The translations under genes and the position numbers were made by a program. Shown here piece by piece: positions 1-6,090 of a stretch of DNA of 6,461 nucleotides (position 1 is the stretch's first letter; every line of letters starts with the position of its first letter). The notes beneath the pieces were generated by a model. The model searched no databases and was not told where the DNA came from. It saw nothing but the letters and a program-made list of their open reading frames with translations. The stretch comes from Chitinophaga pinensis (GTDB lineage: Bacteria > Bacteroidota > Bacteroidia > AKYH767-A > OLB10), in contig CAMBYJ010000103.1 of NCBI GenBank assembly GCA_945872015.1, positions 1 to 6,461 on the forward strand, read 5' to 3'.

Positions 1-2650
1 CTCCTGCTTTGTCACCAAAGATGGCACGTAATAATTTCTCTTCTGGAGAAGGATCTGTTTCACCTTTAGGAGTGATTTTACCAATTAAGATATCACCTTC
101 GATAACTTCAGCACCTACGCGAATCAATCCGTGTTCATCTAATTCACGAGTAGCTTCTTCACTAACGTTAGGGATATCCGCAGTAAGCTCTTCTAATCCG
201 CGTTTTGTATCACGAACTTCTAAGCTATACTCGTCAATGTGAAGCGATGTGAAAATATCTTCACGTACAACACGCTCAGAAATCACAATCGCATCCTCAA
301 AGTTATATCCTTTCCAAGGCATGAACGCTACTTTCATGTTACGTCCTAATGCCAACTCACCACCTTGCGTAGCATAACCTTCGCATAATACCTGACCAGC
401 TTTTACTTTGTCACCTTTCTTAACGATTGGCTTCAAGTTGATACACGTATTTTGGTTTGTTTTCTGGAATTTCGTTAATCGGTAAACTTTTAAATCATCG
501 TCGAAGCTTACTAATTTCTCATCGTTGGTTCTTACACAACGAATATGAATTTCGTTCGCATCAACATACTCAACAGTTCCTGAATAATCTGCGTTGATTA
601 ATACGCGGCTATCACGTACAACGTGACCTTCAAGTCCAGTTCCTACAATAGGTGCTTGTGGACGTAACAATGGTACGGCCTGGCGCTGCATGTTAGATCC
701 CATCAAGGCACGGTTCGCATCATCATGCTCTAAGAACGGAATCAAGGAAGCCGCAATAGATGCAATCTGGTTTGGTGCAACGTCTACTAAATGGATATCT
801 TTTGGATCTACAATTGGGAAATCGCCTTCAAAACGAGCCTTTACTTTTTGATCAGCAAATACACCTTTCTCATCTACATCAGCATTAGCTTGAGCAATTA
901 CCTTTGTATCTTCCTCTTCAGCGGTTAAATAGATTGGTGCTGTTTGAATATCAATTTTTCCATCCGTTACCGTACGATAAGGAGTTGAAATAAAACCTAA
1001 TGGATTAATTTTCGCATAAACACACAATGAAGAAATCAAACCGATGTTTGGACCTTCTGGTGTTTCAATTGTACATAAACGTCCGTAGAGAGTATAGTGA
1101 ACGTCACGAACCTCGAAACCTGCACGCTCACGACTCAAACCACCTGGCCCGAGTGCTGATAAACGACGCTTATGAGTAATTTCAGCTAATGGATTTGTTT
1201 GATCCATGAACTGACTTAACTGATTAGTTCCGAAGAAAGAGTTAATTACACTCGATAATGTTTTTGCATTAATCAAATCAGCAGGAGTAAACACTTCGTT
1301 GTCGCGAACATTCATACGCTCACGGATAGTACGCGCCATACGCGCTAAACCTACACCGAACTGAGAGTATAACTGCTCACCTACTGTTCTCACACGACGA
1401 TTACTCAAGTGATCAATATCATCAACGATTGCTTTCGCATTAATTAATTCAATTAAGAATTTAATGATTTGGATGATATCTTCTTTTGTTAAGACCTTCG
1501 TATCCTCATCGATATTCAGTCTTAATTTACGATTCATTCTATAACGACCTACTTCTCCTAAGTCATAACGCTTATCTGAGAAGAATAATTTGTCGATAAT
1601 ACCACGTGCTGTTTCTTCATCTGGTGGCTCTGCATTTCTTAATTGACGATAGATATGCTCTACCGCTTCTTTTTCAGAGTTAGATGTATCTTTTTGAAGT
1701 GTATTGTAAATGATAGCATAATCGTTTGTGTTTGCATCTTCTTTATGCAAAATCACAGACTTAACACCAGCATCAACAATCAAATCGATATGTTCATCTT
1801 CTAGAATAGTTTCGCGCTCTAAAATAACTTCGTTACGCTCGATAGATACTACTTCACCAGTATCCTCATCAACGAAATCTTCTAACCAGCTTCTGAGAAC
1901 TCTGGCAGCTAAACGACGTCCAACTACTTTCTTTAATCCTGCTTTACTAACTTTAACTTCATCAGCTAAACCGAAAATCTCTAGGATATCTTTATCCGTT
2001 TGATAACCGATTGCACGAAGTAATGTTGTAACAGGGAATTTTTTCTTTCGATCGATGTAAGCATACATGACACTATTGATGTCTGTTGCGAACTCAATCC
2101 ATGATCCTTTAAAAGGAATTACACGAGCAGAGTATAATTTAGTTCCGTTCGCATGGCGACTTTGACCAAAGAATACACCTGGAGAACGATGAAGCTGAGA
2201 TACAACTACACGTTCAGCACCATTGACAACAAAAGTACCTTTAGGAGTCATATATGGGATTGTTCCCAAATAAACATCCTGTACAATTGTTTCAAAATCC
2301 TCGTGCTCAGGATCTGTACAATAAAGTTTAAGCTTTGCCTTTAGAGGAACACTGTACGTTAATCCTCTTTCGATACATTCCTCTAGTGAATAACGAGGAG
2401 GATCTACGAAATAATCCAAGAACTCAAGAACAAAATTGTTTCTTGAATCTGTAATTGGAAAATTCTCGCTGAAAACTTTGTAAAGCCCTTCCTGGGTTCT
2501 GTTATCAGCTGTTGTTTCTAATTGAAAGAAATCTTTGAAAGATTTCAATTGTATTTCGAGAAAATCCGGATATTCAATCGGGTTTTTGCTCTTACTGAAA
2601 TTGATACGGTTTGCCGTCTTCTCTGATGTGAGACTGTTTATGGTAGTCAA
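1..2650 (-). CDS. rpoB: DNA-directed RNA polymerase subunit beta (3' end outside window)
   Basis: This is the beta subunit of RNA polymerase, which forms one side of the active-site cleft and the rifampicin pocket. I read 883 codons without a stop; the frame runs off the window at the IFGDKAG motif, roughly two-thirds of a Bacteroidota RpoB. Landmarks are EYPDFLEIQLKSF near the N-terminus, HRSPG at about residues 154-158, the rifampicin region (QLSQFMDQTNPLAEITHKRR) ending near Ser498, equivalent to E. coli S531, ETPEGPNIG after it, and GYNFEDAIVISERVV, whose Glu785/Asp786 match E. coli E813/D814. The frame is bounded upstream by TGA at 2687-2689 and contains no ATG or GTG before the conserved domain. 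TTG at 2648-2650 is therefore the best start, giving MTTINSLTSEK before the conserved ANRINF. ATT (2666-2668) or ATA (2639-2641) are less likely alternatives. Gene identity is certain; the start is moderately supported. rpoC is expected beyond the window but is not seen. Confidence 0.96.
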   Translation of the reverse strand, partial: MTTINSLTSEKTANRINFSKSKNPIEYPDFLEIQLKSFKDFFQLETTADNRTQEGLYKVFSENFPITDSRNNFVLEFLDYFVDPPRYSLEECIERGLTYSVPLKAKLKLYCTDPEHEDFETIVQDVYLGTIPYMTPKGTFVVNGAERVVVSQLHRSPGVFFGQSRHANGTKLYSARVIPFKGSWIEFATDINSVMYAYIDRKKKFPVTTLLRAIGYQTDKDILEIFGLADEVKVSKAGLKKVVGRRLAARVLRSWLEDFVDEDTGEVVSIERNEVILERETILEDEHIDLIVDAGVKSVILHKEDANTNDYAIIYNTLQKDTSNSEKEAVEHIYRQLRNAEPPDEETARGIIDKLFFSDKRYDLGEVGRYRMNRKLRLNIDEDTKVLTKEDIIQIIKFLIELINAKAIVDDIDHLSNRRVRTVGEQLYSQFGVGLARMARTIRERMNVRDNEVFTPADLINAKTLSSVINSFFGTNQLSQFMDQTNPLAEITHKRRLSALGPGGLSRERAGFEVRDVHYTLYGRLCTIETPEGPNIGLISSLCVYAKINPLGFISTPYRTVTDGKIDIQTAPIYLTAEEEDTKVIAQANADVDEKGVFADQKVKARFEGDFPIVDPKDIHLVDVAPNQIASIAASLIPFLEHDDANRALMGSNMQRQAVPLLRPQAPIVGTGLEGHVVRDSRVLINADYSGTVEYVDANEIHIRCVRTNDEKLVSFDDDLKVYRLTKFQKTNQNTCINLKPIVKKGDKVKAGQVLCEGYATQGGELALGRNMKVAFMPWKGYNFEDAIVISERVVREDIFTSLHIDEYSLEVRDTKRGLEELTADIPNVSEEATRELDEHGLIRVGAEVIEGDILIGKITPKGETDPSPEEKLLRAIFGDKAG

Positions 2651-2721
2651 GTTGGAAGGAGTTTTAATGTTAATATTAAAAACCGTTCATAATAAGCGGT
2701 ATTCAGCTTATAAAATGGTAA

Positions 2722-2754
2722 AGACCTGCACCACTGGTTAAGTGGCGCAGGTCT
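2722..2754 (-). terminator. Hairpin between rplL and rpoB, probable attenuator or processing site
   Basis: A 14-bp inverted repeat with a 5-base loop lies 20 bases after the rplL stop and 71 bases before the proposed rpoB start. In minus-strand RNA the arms AGACCUGCGCCACU and AGUGGUGCAGGUCU pair throughout, with one G-U wobble (positions 2746 and 2730). On the plus strand the same pair is an A/C mismatch, so the helix is continuous only in the RNA sense of the operon. The bases after it (UUACCAUUUUAUAAGC) are only partly U-rich, which suggests partial termination or RNA processing rather than a full stop. In E. coli the rplL-rpoB gap carries a known attenuator and an RNase III site; the same role here is inference from position and structure. 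Confidence 0.6.
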
Positions 2755-2756
2755 GT

Positions 2757-2771
2757 TAATTAATTGATTTT
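2757..2771. repeat. 15-base AT-rich direct repeat, copy 1 (after rplL)
   Basis: TAATTAATTGATTTT occurs here, just past the rplL stop codon in the direction of transcription, and again at 3177-3191 in the spacer before rplL. The two copies flank rplL in the same orientation. The sequence is AT-rich and of low complexity, so chance or shared base bias is a fair explanation. Confidence 0.4.
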
Positions 2772-2774
2772 CAA

Positions 2775-3149
2775 TTACTTGATTTCAACTTCTGCACCAG
2801 CCTCAACTAATTGAGTTTTTAATGCATTAGCTTCATCTTTAGAAACACCTTCTTTTAAAGGTTTTGGTGCTCCGTCAACTAAATCTTTAGCTTCTTTCAA
2901 GCCTAAGCCAGTTAAGTCTTTTACTAACTTAACGATAGCTAATTTATTTGCACCTGCGCTCTTAAGAATTACATCGAAAGATGTTTGTTCTTCAGCTGCT
3001 GCTGCGCCACCTGCTGCTGGAGCTGCTACTGCAACTGCTGCTGCCGCTGGCTCAATGCCATACTCATCTTTTAGAATTTGAGCTAGTTCTTGAACTTCTT
3101 TTACAGTAAGGTTAACTAACTGTTCAGCGAATGATTTCAAATCTGCCAT
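2775..3149 (-). CDS. rplL: 50S ribosomal protein L7/L12 (bL12)
   Basis: This is the flexible stalk protein of the large subunit. It is present in several copies bound to L10 and recruits and stimulates the translational GTPases. At 124 residues it has the family's normal length. The N-terminal dimerisation and L10-binding helices cover about residues 1-33 (LVNLTVKEVQELAQILKDEYG). An Ala-rich hinge follows at about 34-54. The C-terminal factor-binding domain runs from about residue 55 (TSFDVILKSAG) to the end, including the KLAIVKLVKDLTGLGLKEAKDLV stretch that contacts GTPases. The ATG start follows a strongly A-rich leader without a Shine-Dalgarno motif. It lies 66 bases after rplJ, its binding partner, as in most bacteria. 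Nothing is unusual in the protein. Confidence 0.98.
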   Translation of the reverse strand: MADLKSFAEQLVNLTVKEVQELAQILKDEYGIEPAAAAVAVAAPAAGGAAAAEEQTSFDVILKSAGANKLAIVKLVKDLTGLGLKEAKDLVDGAPKPLKEGVSKDEANALKTQLVEAGAEVEIK

Positions 3150-3215
3150 TTTGTTTATTTTTTTTAAGGATTTTAATAATTAATTGATTTTGTTTTTTGA
3201 AGATTTAAGCGGCGA
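3150..3215 (-). promoter_or_regulatory. A-rich rplJ-rplL spacer serving as the rplL translation leader
   Basis: Read on the minus strand, the last 18 bases or so before the rplL ATG are almost all A (UUAAAAAAAAUAAACAAA then AUG), with no GGAGG-like element. Bacteroidota are known to depend little on Shine-Dalgarno pairing and to favour A-rich leaders, so this is probably an unstructured ribosome-loading region for a protein needed in excess over L10. The similar A-rich tract before rplA (AAACAAAAACAAAAAUUAAA) fits the same idea. I see no promoter match here. Confidence 0.35.
3177..3191. repeat. 15-base AT-rich direct repeat, copy 2 (before rplL)
   Basis: Second copy of TAATTAATTGATTTT, in the rplJ-rplL spacer; the first is at 2757-2771. 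The copies are 420 bases apart and bracket rplL. No inverted structure or terminator is attached to this copy. Confidence 0.4.
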
Positions 3216-3737
3216 TTAGGCAGCACGTTCTTCCAACGTTTTGAGGATGCCGGCAATTTTGCCACCTTGACCTGTAAGGCCAGAGATAACAGACTGCGCA
3301 GGTGATTGAAGTAATCCAACGATATCTCCGATAAGTTCGTTCTTTGTTTTTAATGCAGCTAATAAGTCTAACTGATTATCACCAACGAATATTCCTCCAT
3401 CGATAGAAGCGGCCTTCAATACAGGGCGATCACTCTCCTTGCGAAAGTCTTTGATCAACTTAGCTGGAACATTAGGAACTTCAGCAACCATTACGGCAGA
3501 TGATCCTTTTATTGCAGGAATCATTTCACTGAAGTCTCCTTCTATACGTTCTAAAGCTTTCTTAATCAGAGAATTCTTCGCAACTTTCAATTGCACTTGT
3601 CTGTTGAAGCACAAACGACGCAACTTACTTGTCTTTTCTGAATTCAGCGTACCGATATCTGCAATGTAGAAGCTTCCTGTACTTGACAGCGCTACTACTA
3701 GCTCATCGATAATCTGGTTTTTTTCTTCTCTGGTCAT
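3216..3737 (-). CDS. rplJ: 50S ribosomal protein L10 (uL10)
   Basis: L10 anchors the L12 dimers to 23S rRNA at the base of the stalk. The 173-residue length is normal. The N-terminal RNA-binding domain includes MTREEKNQIIDEL and the conserved KVAKNSLIKKAL segment at residues 51-62. The central part has KGSSAVM and PAKLIKDFRK (about 77-100) and GDNQLDLLAALK (119-130). The C-terminal helix from about residue 160 (KIAGILKTLEERAA) is the expected L12-binding tail. An in-frame TAA three codons before the ATG fixes the start. The 35-base spacer from rplA is too short for a large leader of the E. coli L10 type, so autoregulation by L10-L12 is not evident here. The gene sits directly before its partner rplL. 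Confidence 0.98.
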   Translation of the reverse strand: MTREEKNQIIDELVVALSSTGSFYIADIGTLNSEKTSKLRRLCFNRQVQLKVAKNSLIKKALERIEGDFSEMIPAIKGSSAVMVAEVPNVPAKLIKDFRKESDRPVLKAASIDGGIFVGDNQLDLLAALKTKNELIGDIVGLLQSPAQSVISGLTGQGGKIAGILKTLEERAA

Positions 3738-3772
3738 TTGACGTTACGAATTAATGTTTTGAATTGGAATTT

Positions 3773-4462
3773 TTAGATCGATTTTGGTTCGATTGCAATT
3801 CCCGGACTCATTGTACTGCTCATAGAAATACTTTTCATGTACGTACCTTTAGCAGCTGATGGTTTTAACTTTACAATTGTAGATAATAACTCATGAGCAT
3901 TATCGGATAGCTTTTGAGCATCGAATGATACTTTACCGATTGAAGCGTGGATAATCCCACTTTTATCAACCTTGAAGTCTATCTTACCCGCTTTAACTTC
4001 TGCCACAGCCTTACCAATGTCATTGGTTACTGTTCCTGTTTTAGGATTAGGCATTAAGTTACGCGGTCCCAGGATTTTACCCAATTTACCAACTTTTGCC
4101 ATTACACTCGGCATGGTGATGATGATATCAACATCTGTCCATCCGCCTTCAATCTTTTGAATGAAATCATCCAATCCAACAAATTCAGCTCCGGCATCTT
4201 TTGCCTCTTGCTCTTTGTCAGGCGTACATAATACCAACACACGAACTGTTTTACCAGTACCATGCGGAAGTGTCACAATACCACGAACCATTTGATTCGC
4301 TTTACGTGGATCCACTCCAAGGCGTACGCTAAGATCTACAGAAGCATCAAATTTAGTATAAGATATTTCTTTTACTAATTTAGAAGCATCTTGCAAAGTG
4401 TAAGCTTTATTAGCATCTACTTTTGCATAAGCCACCTTCTGGTTCTTAGTTAACTTAGCCAT
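3773..4462 (-). CDS. rplA: 50S ribosomal protein L1 (uL1)
   Basis: L1 forms the mobile stalk beside the E site, binds 23S rRNA and helps release deacylated tRNA; in E. coli it also represses its own operon by binding the L11 leader mRNA. The 229-residue protein is full length. Domain I parts are at both ends, with FDASVDLSVRLGVDPRKANQ at about 38-57 and the C-terminal KGTYMKSISMSSTMSPGI. Domain II in the middle carries the family signature KVGKLGKILGPRNLMPNP at about 123-140, followed by KTGTV. The ATG follows an A-rich tract. It is 79 bases downstream of rplK, the usual partner gene. No oddities were seen. Confidence 0.98.
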   Translation of the reverse strand: MAKLTKNQKVAYAKVDANKAYTLQDASKLVKEISYTKFDASVDLSVRLGVDPRKANQMVRGIVTLPHGTGKTVRVLVLCTPDKEQEAKDAGAEFVGLDDFIQKIEGGWTDVDIIITMPSVMAKVGKLGKILGPRNLMPNPKTGTVTNDIGKAVAEVKAGKIDFKVDKSGIIHASIGKVSFDAQKLSDNAHELLSTIVKLKPSAAKGTYMKSISMSSTMSPGIAIEPKSI

Positions 4463-4489
4463 TTTAATTTTTGTTTTTGTTTAAGATGC

Positions 4490-4525
4490 GTATCGATCAC
4501 GGGAAGCAGCAAGCGATAACGATAC
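4490..4525 (-). other. Possible hairpin in the rplK-rplA spacer
   Basis: GTATCG at 4490-4495 and CGATAC at 4520-4525 form a perfect 6-bp inverted repeat around 24 bases. It lies between the rplK stop and the A-rich rplA leader. The stem is short and the loop long, and no U-tract follows, so it is not a terminator. It could hold back or space translation of rplA, or be chance; the evidence is only the repeat itself. Confidence 0.22.
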
Positions 4526-4541
4526 TACATAGGGTTTATAA

Positions 4542-4985
4542 TTACTCAGCCCAAGGAGCTGTTCCTGTTACATTGATACCAGCACTACGAGCTGATCCTG
4601 CTACCATTTTCATAGCAGACTCAATAGTAAAACAATTCATGTCTACTATTTTTGCTTCAGCAATCGCACGTACTTGTTCCCATGATACAGAACCAACTTT
4701 CTTTCTGTTGGACTCAGCAGAACCTTTCTGAATTTTTGCAGCCTCCATCAATTGAATGAATACTGGAGGTGTCTTTATGATAAAGTCGAATGACTTATCA
4801 GTATATACTGTAATAATTACTGGTAATACCTGACCTGCTTTATCCTGAGTTCTTGCATTAAACTGCTTACAGAACTCCATAATGTTCACACCTTTCGCTC
4901 CTAATGCAGGACCGATTGGAGGTGCTGGATTTGCAGAGCCACCTTTTACTTGTAACTTAATCAGTGCGCCTATTTCCTTTGCCAT
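4542..4985 (-). CDS. rplK: 50S ribosomal protein L11 (uL11)
   Basis: L11 sits at the base of the L12 stalk in the GTPase-associated centre and binds the 23S rRNA element targeted by thiostrepton. It is needed for the RelA-type stringent response in species that have it. The 147 residues match the usual bacterial length of about 141-147. The N-terminal domain carries the proline-rich loop ANPAPPIGPALGAKGVNI (18-35), with the prolines linked to thiostrepton sensitivity present. The C-terminal RNA-binding domain includes KTPP (71-74), KKVGSVSWEQV (95-105) and the signature MNCFTIESAMKMVAGSARS (116-134). The ATG follows AAUAAA with no Shine-Dalgarno sequence. The 92-base spacer from nusG may hold a regulatory leader. 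Confidence 0.98.
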   Translation of the reverse strand: MAKEIGALIKLQVKGGSANPAPPIGPALGAKGVNIMEFCKQFNARTQDKAGQVLPVIITVYTDKSFDFIIKTPPVFIQLMEAAKIQKGSAESNRKKVGSVSWEQVRAIAEAKIVDMNCFTIESAMKMVAGSARSAGINVTGTAPWAE

Positions 4986-5016
4986 TTTATTTTAGTGTTT
5001 TATATACCATTATACA

Positions 5017-5073
5017 TTTGTTGGAGAATCCAGTTCTTGAAATGTGGAAGCATCAACCAAGACAGGCAACAAA
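5017..5073 (-). promoter_or_regulatory. Possible structured leader before rplK (candidate L1 autoregulatory site)
   Basis: In minus-strand RNA, UUUGUUG (5073-5067) can pair with CAACAAA (5023-5017). Nested inside, GUCUUG (5063-5058) pairs with CAAGAAC (5039-5033) with one bulged A. Between the two helices lies an asymmetric internal loop of 3 bases on one side and 9 on the other, of which CC/GG may also pair. Two helices split by an asymmetric loop is the general form of ribosomal protein L1 binding sites, and E. coli L1 represses its operon in this spacer. The sequence match to a known L1 site was not established; with 7- and 6-bp helices in a 92-base AT-rich spacer, chance remains possible. 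Confidence 0.28.
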
Positions 5074-5077
5074 GTAT

Positions 5078-5629
5078 TTATGATTCTTTTTCTACTTGAA
5101 CGTAGTTCAACTCTAATGGAGTCTTACGCCCAAAAATTTTAACCATTACTTTCAACTTCTTCTTCTCTTCATTTACCTCTTCAATAATTCCTGAGAAACT
5201 ATTAAAAGGACCATCAGTTACCTTAACTGTTTCACCAACTACATAAGGAACATTGATAACCTCTTCACTATCTGCTAACTCATCAACCTTACCTAATATC
5301 CTGTTAACTTCTGAAATTCTTAATGGTGCTGGAGCTTCTCCTTTAGCACCTAAAAAACCGATTACACCAGTTGTGTTTTGAATTACGTGAGGAACTTCTC
5401 CCATCAAATTCGCTTCAATCAGAATATACCCAGGATAAAAACTTCTTTCCTTGCTTACTTTTTTACCATCTTTAATCTGATAATATTTCTCCATAGGAAT
5501 CAATACCTGAGAAACATAGTCAGACAATCCTGCACGCACGATTTCAGACTCAAGATATTGTTTTACCTTTTTCTCCTGACCGCTAATTGCACGGATCACA
5601 TACCATTTTTTGCCTGTAGAATCTGACAT
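5078..5629 (-). CDS. nusG: Transcription termination/antitermination factor NusG
   Basis: NusG binds RNA polymerase across the beta and beta' subunits, reduces pausing and links transcription to Rho or to the ribosome. The 183-residue protein has an N-terminal NGN domain opening with KKWYVIRAISGQEKKVKQYL (7-26) and containing the RSFYPGYILIEANL motif (62-75). A KOW domain at about 130-155 (GETVKVTDGPFNSFSGIIEEV) is followed by FGRKTPLELNYVQVE to the end. The length is typical and there is no extra inserted domain. It starts 5 bases after the secE stop, so the two are surely co-transcribed. A second NusG-like protein specialised for capsule or polysaccharide clusters is ruled out by the secE-rplK context. 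Confidence 0.98.
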   Translation of the reverse strand: MSDSTGKKWYVIRAISGQEKKVKQYLESEIVRAGLSDYVSQVLIPMEKYYQIKDGKKVSKERSFYPGYILIEANLMGEVPHVIQNTTGVIGFLGAKGEAPAPLRISEVNRILGKVDELADSEEVINVPYVVGETVKVTDGPFNSFSGIIEEVNEEKKKLKVMVKIFGRKTPLELNYVQVEKES

Positions 5630-5634
5630 TACAA

Positions 5635-5829
5635 TTAAGAAAACAAGTTATAAATTAAATTCAACGACCCTTGGAAAATCATGTCAATTAAAAAAACGAC
5701 AACTCCAAACAACAATGTGGCTACTAAAACCACAATAGAACTGCTTTGCAATTCTGACCATGTTGGCCATGATACTTTATTCATCAGCTCATTGTATGAA
5801 TCACTGATATAAGCGCTTATTTTTTGCAT
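5635..5829 (-). CDS. secE: Preprotein translocase subunit SecE
   Basis: SecE clamps SecY in the inner-membrane SecYEG channel. The 64-residue form is the short single-span type, unlike the three-span E. coli protein. It has an amphipathic N-terminal helix (about 1-18), the conserved cytoplasmic motif NKVSWPTWSELQSSS (17-31), and one membrane segment at about 32-54 (VVLVATLLFGVVVFLIDMIF). The ATG is 28 bases after the tRNA-Trp 3' end and the stop is 5 bases before nusG. This neighbourhood is the classic tRNA-Trp, secE, nusG, rplK arrangement. Confidence 0.97.
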   Translation of the reverse strand: MQKISAYISDSYNELMNKVSWPTWSELQSSSIVVLVATLLFGVVVFLIDMIFQGSLNLIYNLFS

Positions 5830-5857
5830 AACGATGTCGTTTATTTTACTCTTTAAG

Positions 5858-5930
5858 CACGGGTGGAGAGACTCGAACTCCCAGCCAACGGTTTTGGAGA
5901 CCGCTACTCTACCAATTGAGCTACACCCGT
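5858..5930 (-). tRNA. tRNA-Trp (anticodon CCA)
   Basis: The 73-base gene folds as a standard cloverleaf. The acceptor arms ACGGGTG and CACCCGT pair over 7 bp. The D arm contains AGCTCAATTGGTAGAGT. The anticodon loop CTCCAAA has CCA at positions 34-36 (plus-strand 5895-5897), and the T arm contains GGTTCGA-like GAGTTCGAGTC. The discriminator base is G, as expected for bacterial tRNA-Trp, and the CCA tail is not encoded (CTT follows). It lies between tuf and secE with only 28 bases to secE, so it must be cut out of a longer transcript. Confidence 0.97.
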
Positions 5931-6035
5931 AAATTTCTCAATGTGGCTTGACATAAAACTGAATATTAATACAATTTTATTTTGTTTTTTTCAGACAAAA
6001 TCCTTAAATTCCTCCGAAAAAAATACCACCTTTTT

Positions 6036-6074
6036 AAATAGGTATGTCCCGACGATTGTCGGGACATACTATTT
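6036..6074 (-). terminator. Strong hairpin after tuf, probable terminator or 3'-end stabiliser
   Basis: A perfect 12-bp palindrome (GTATGTCCCGAC, loop of 4, GTCGGGACATAC; 6042-6069) begins about 20 bases after the tuf stop. With one bulged base (6041) it extends by 5 A/T pairs to 17 bp (6036-6074). On the minus strand the 3' side reads CUAUUUAAAAAGG, so the U-tract is weak and partly within the stem. It most likely ends or trims the tuf transcript, leaving the tRNA-secE operon downstream. It is nearly symmetric and could also act on the other strand, or be a copy of a dispersed palindromic repeat. Confidence 0.55.
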
Positions 6075-6090
6075 TAATTACTTTGTATAA

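Noticed and set aside
9..242. Plus-strand open frame of 77 codons
   Set aside because: It is antisense to the continuous rpoB frame, has no recognisable protein features and is explained by codon composition of rpoB.
1728..2344. Plus-strand open frames of 91 and 63 codons opposite rpoB
   Set aside because: Both overlap strongly conserved rpoB coding sequence read without a stop on the minus strand; no start context or homology is visible.
2676..2690. Four-codon upstream reading frame (ATG AAC GGT TTT TAA) before rpoB
   Set aside because: Such short frames arise often by chance in AT-rich gaps and nothing else supports translation here.
2692..2711. Six-bp inverted repeat ATAAGC/GCTTAT between the attenuator hairpin and rpoB
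   Set aside because: The stem is short and AT-rich with an 8-base loop; it is not distinguishable from chance.
2535..2741. Plus-strand open frame of 68 codons across the rpoB start and the hairpin
   Set aside because: It covers the rpoB N-terminus and the inverted repeat, has a composition unlike a real protein, and no neighbour on that strand supports it.
4471..4731. Plus-strand open frame of 86 codons over the end of rplK
   Set aside because: Most of it is the reverse complement of conserved L11 sequence, so it is a shadow frame.
5070..5080. TACTTTG just after the nusG stop as an internal promoter -7 element
   Set aside because: It misses the two-base spacing of TAnnTTTG and has no well-placed upstream TTG element.
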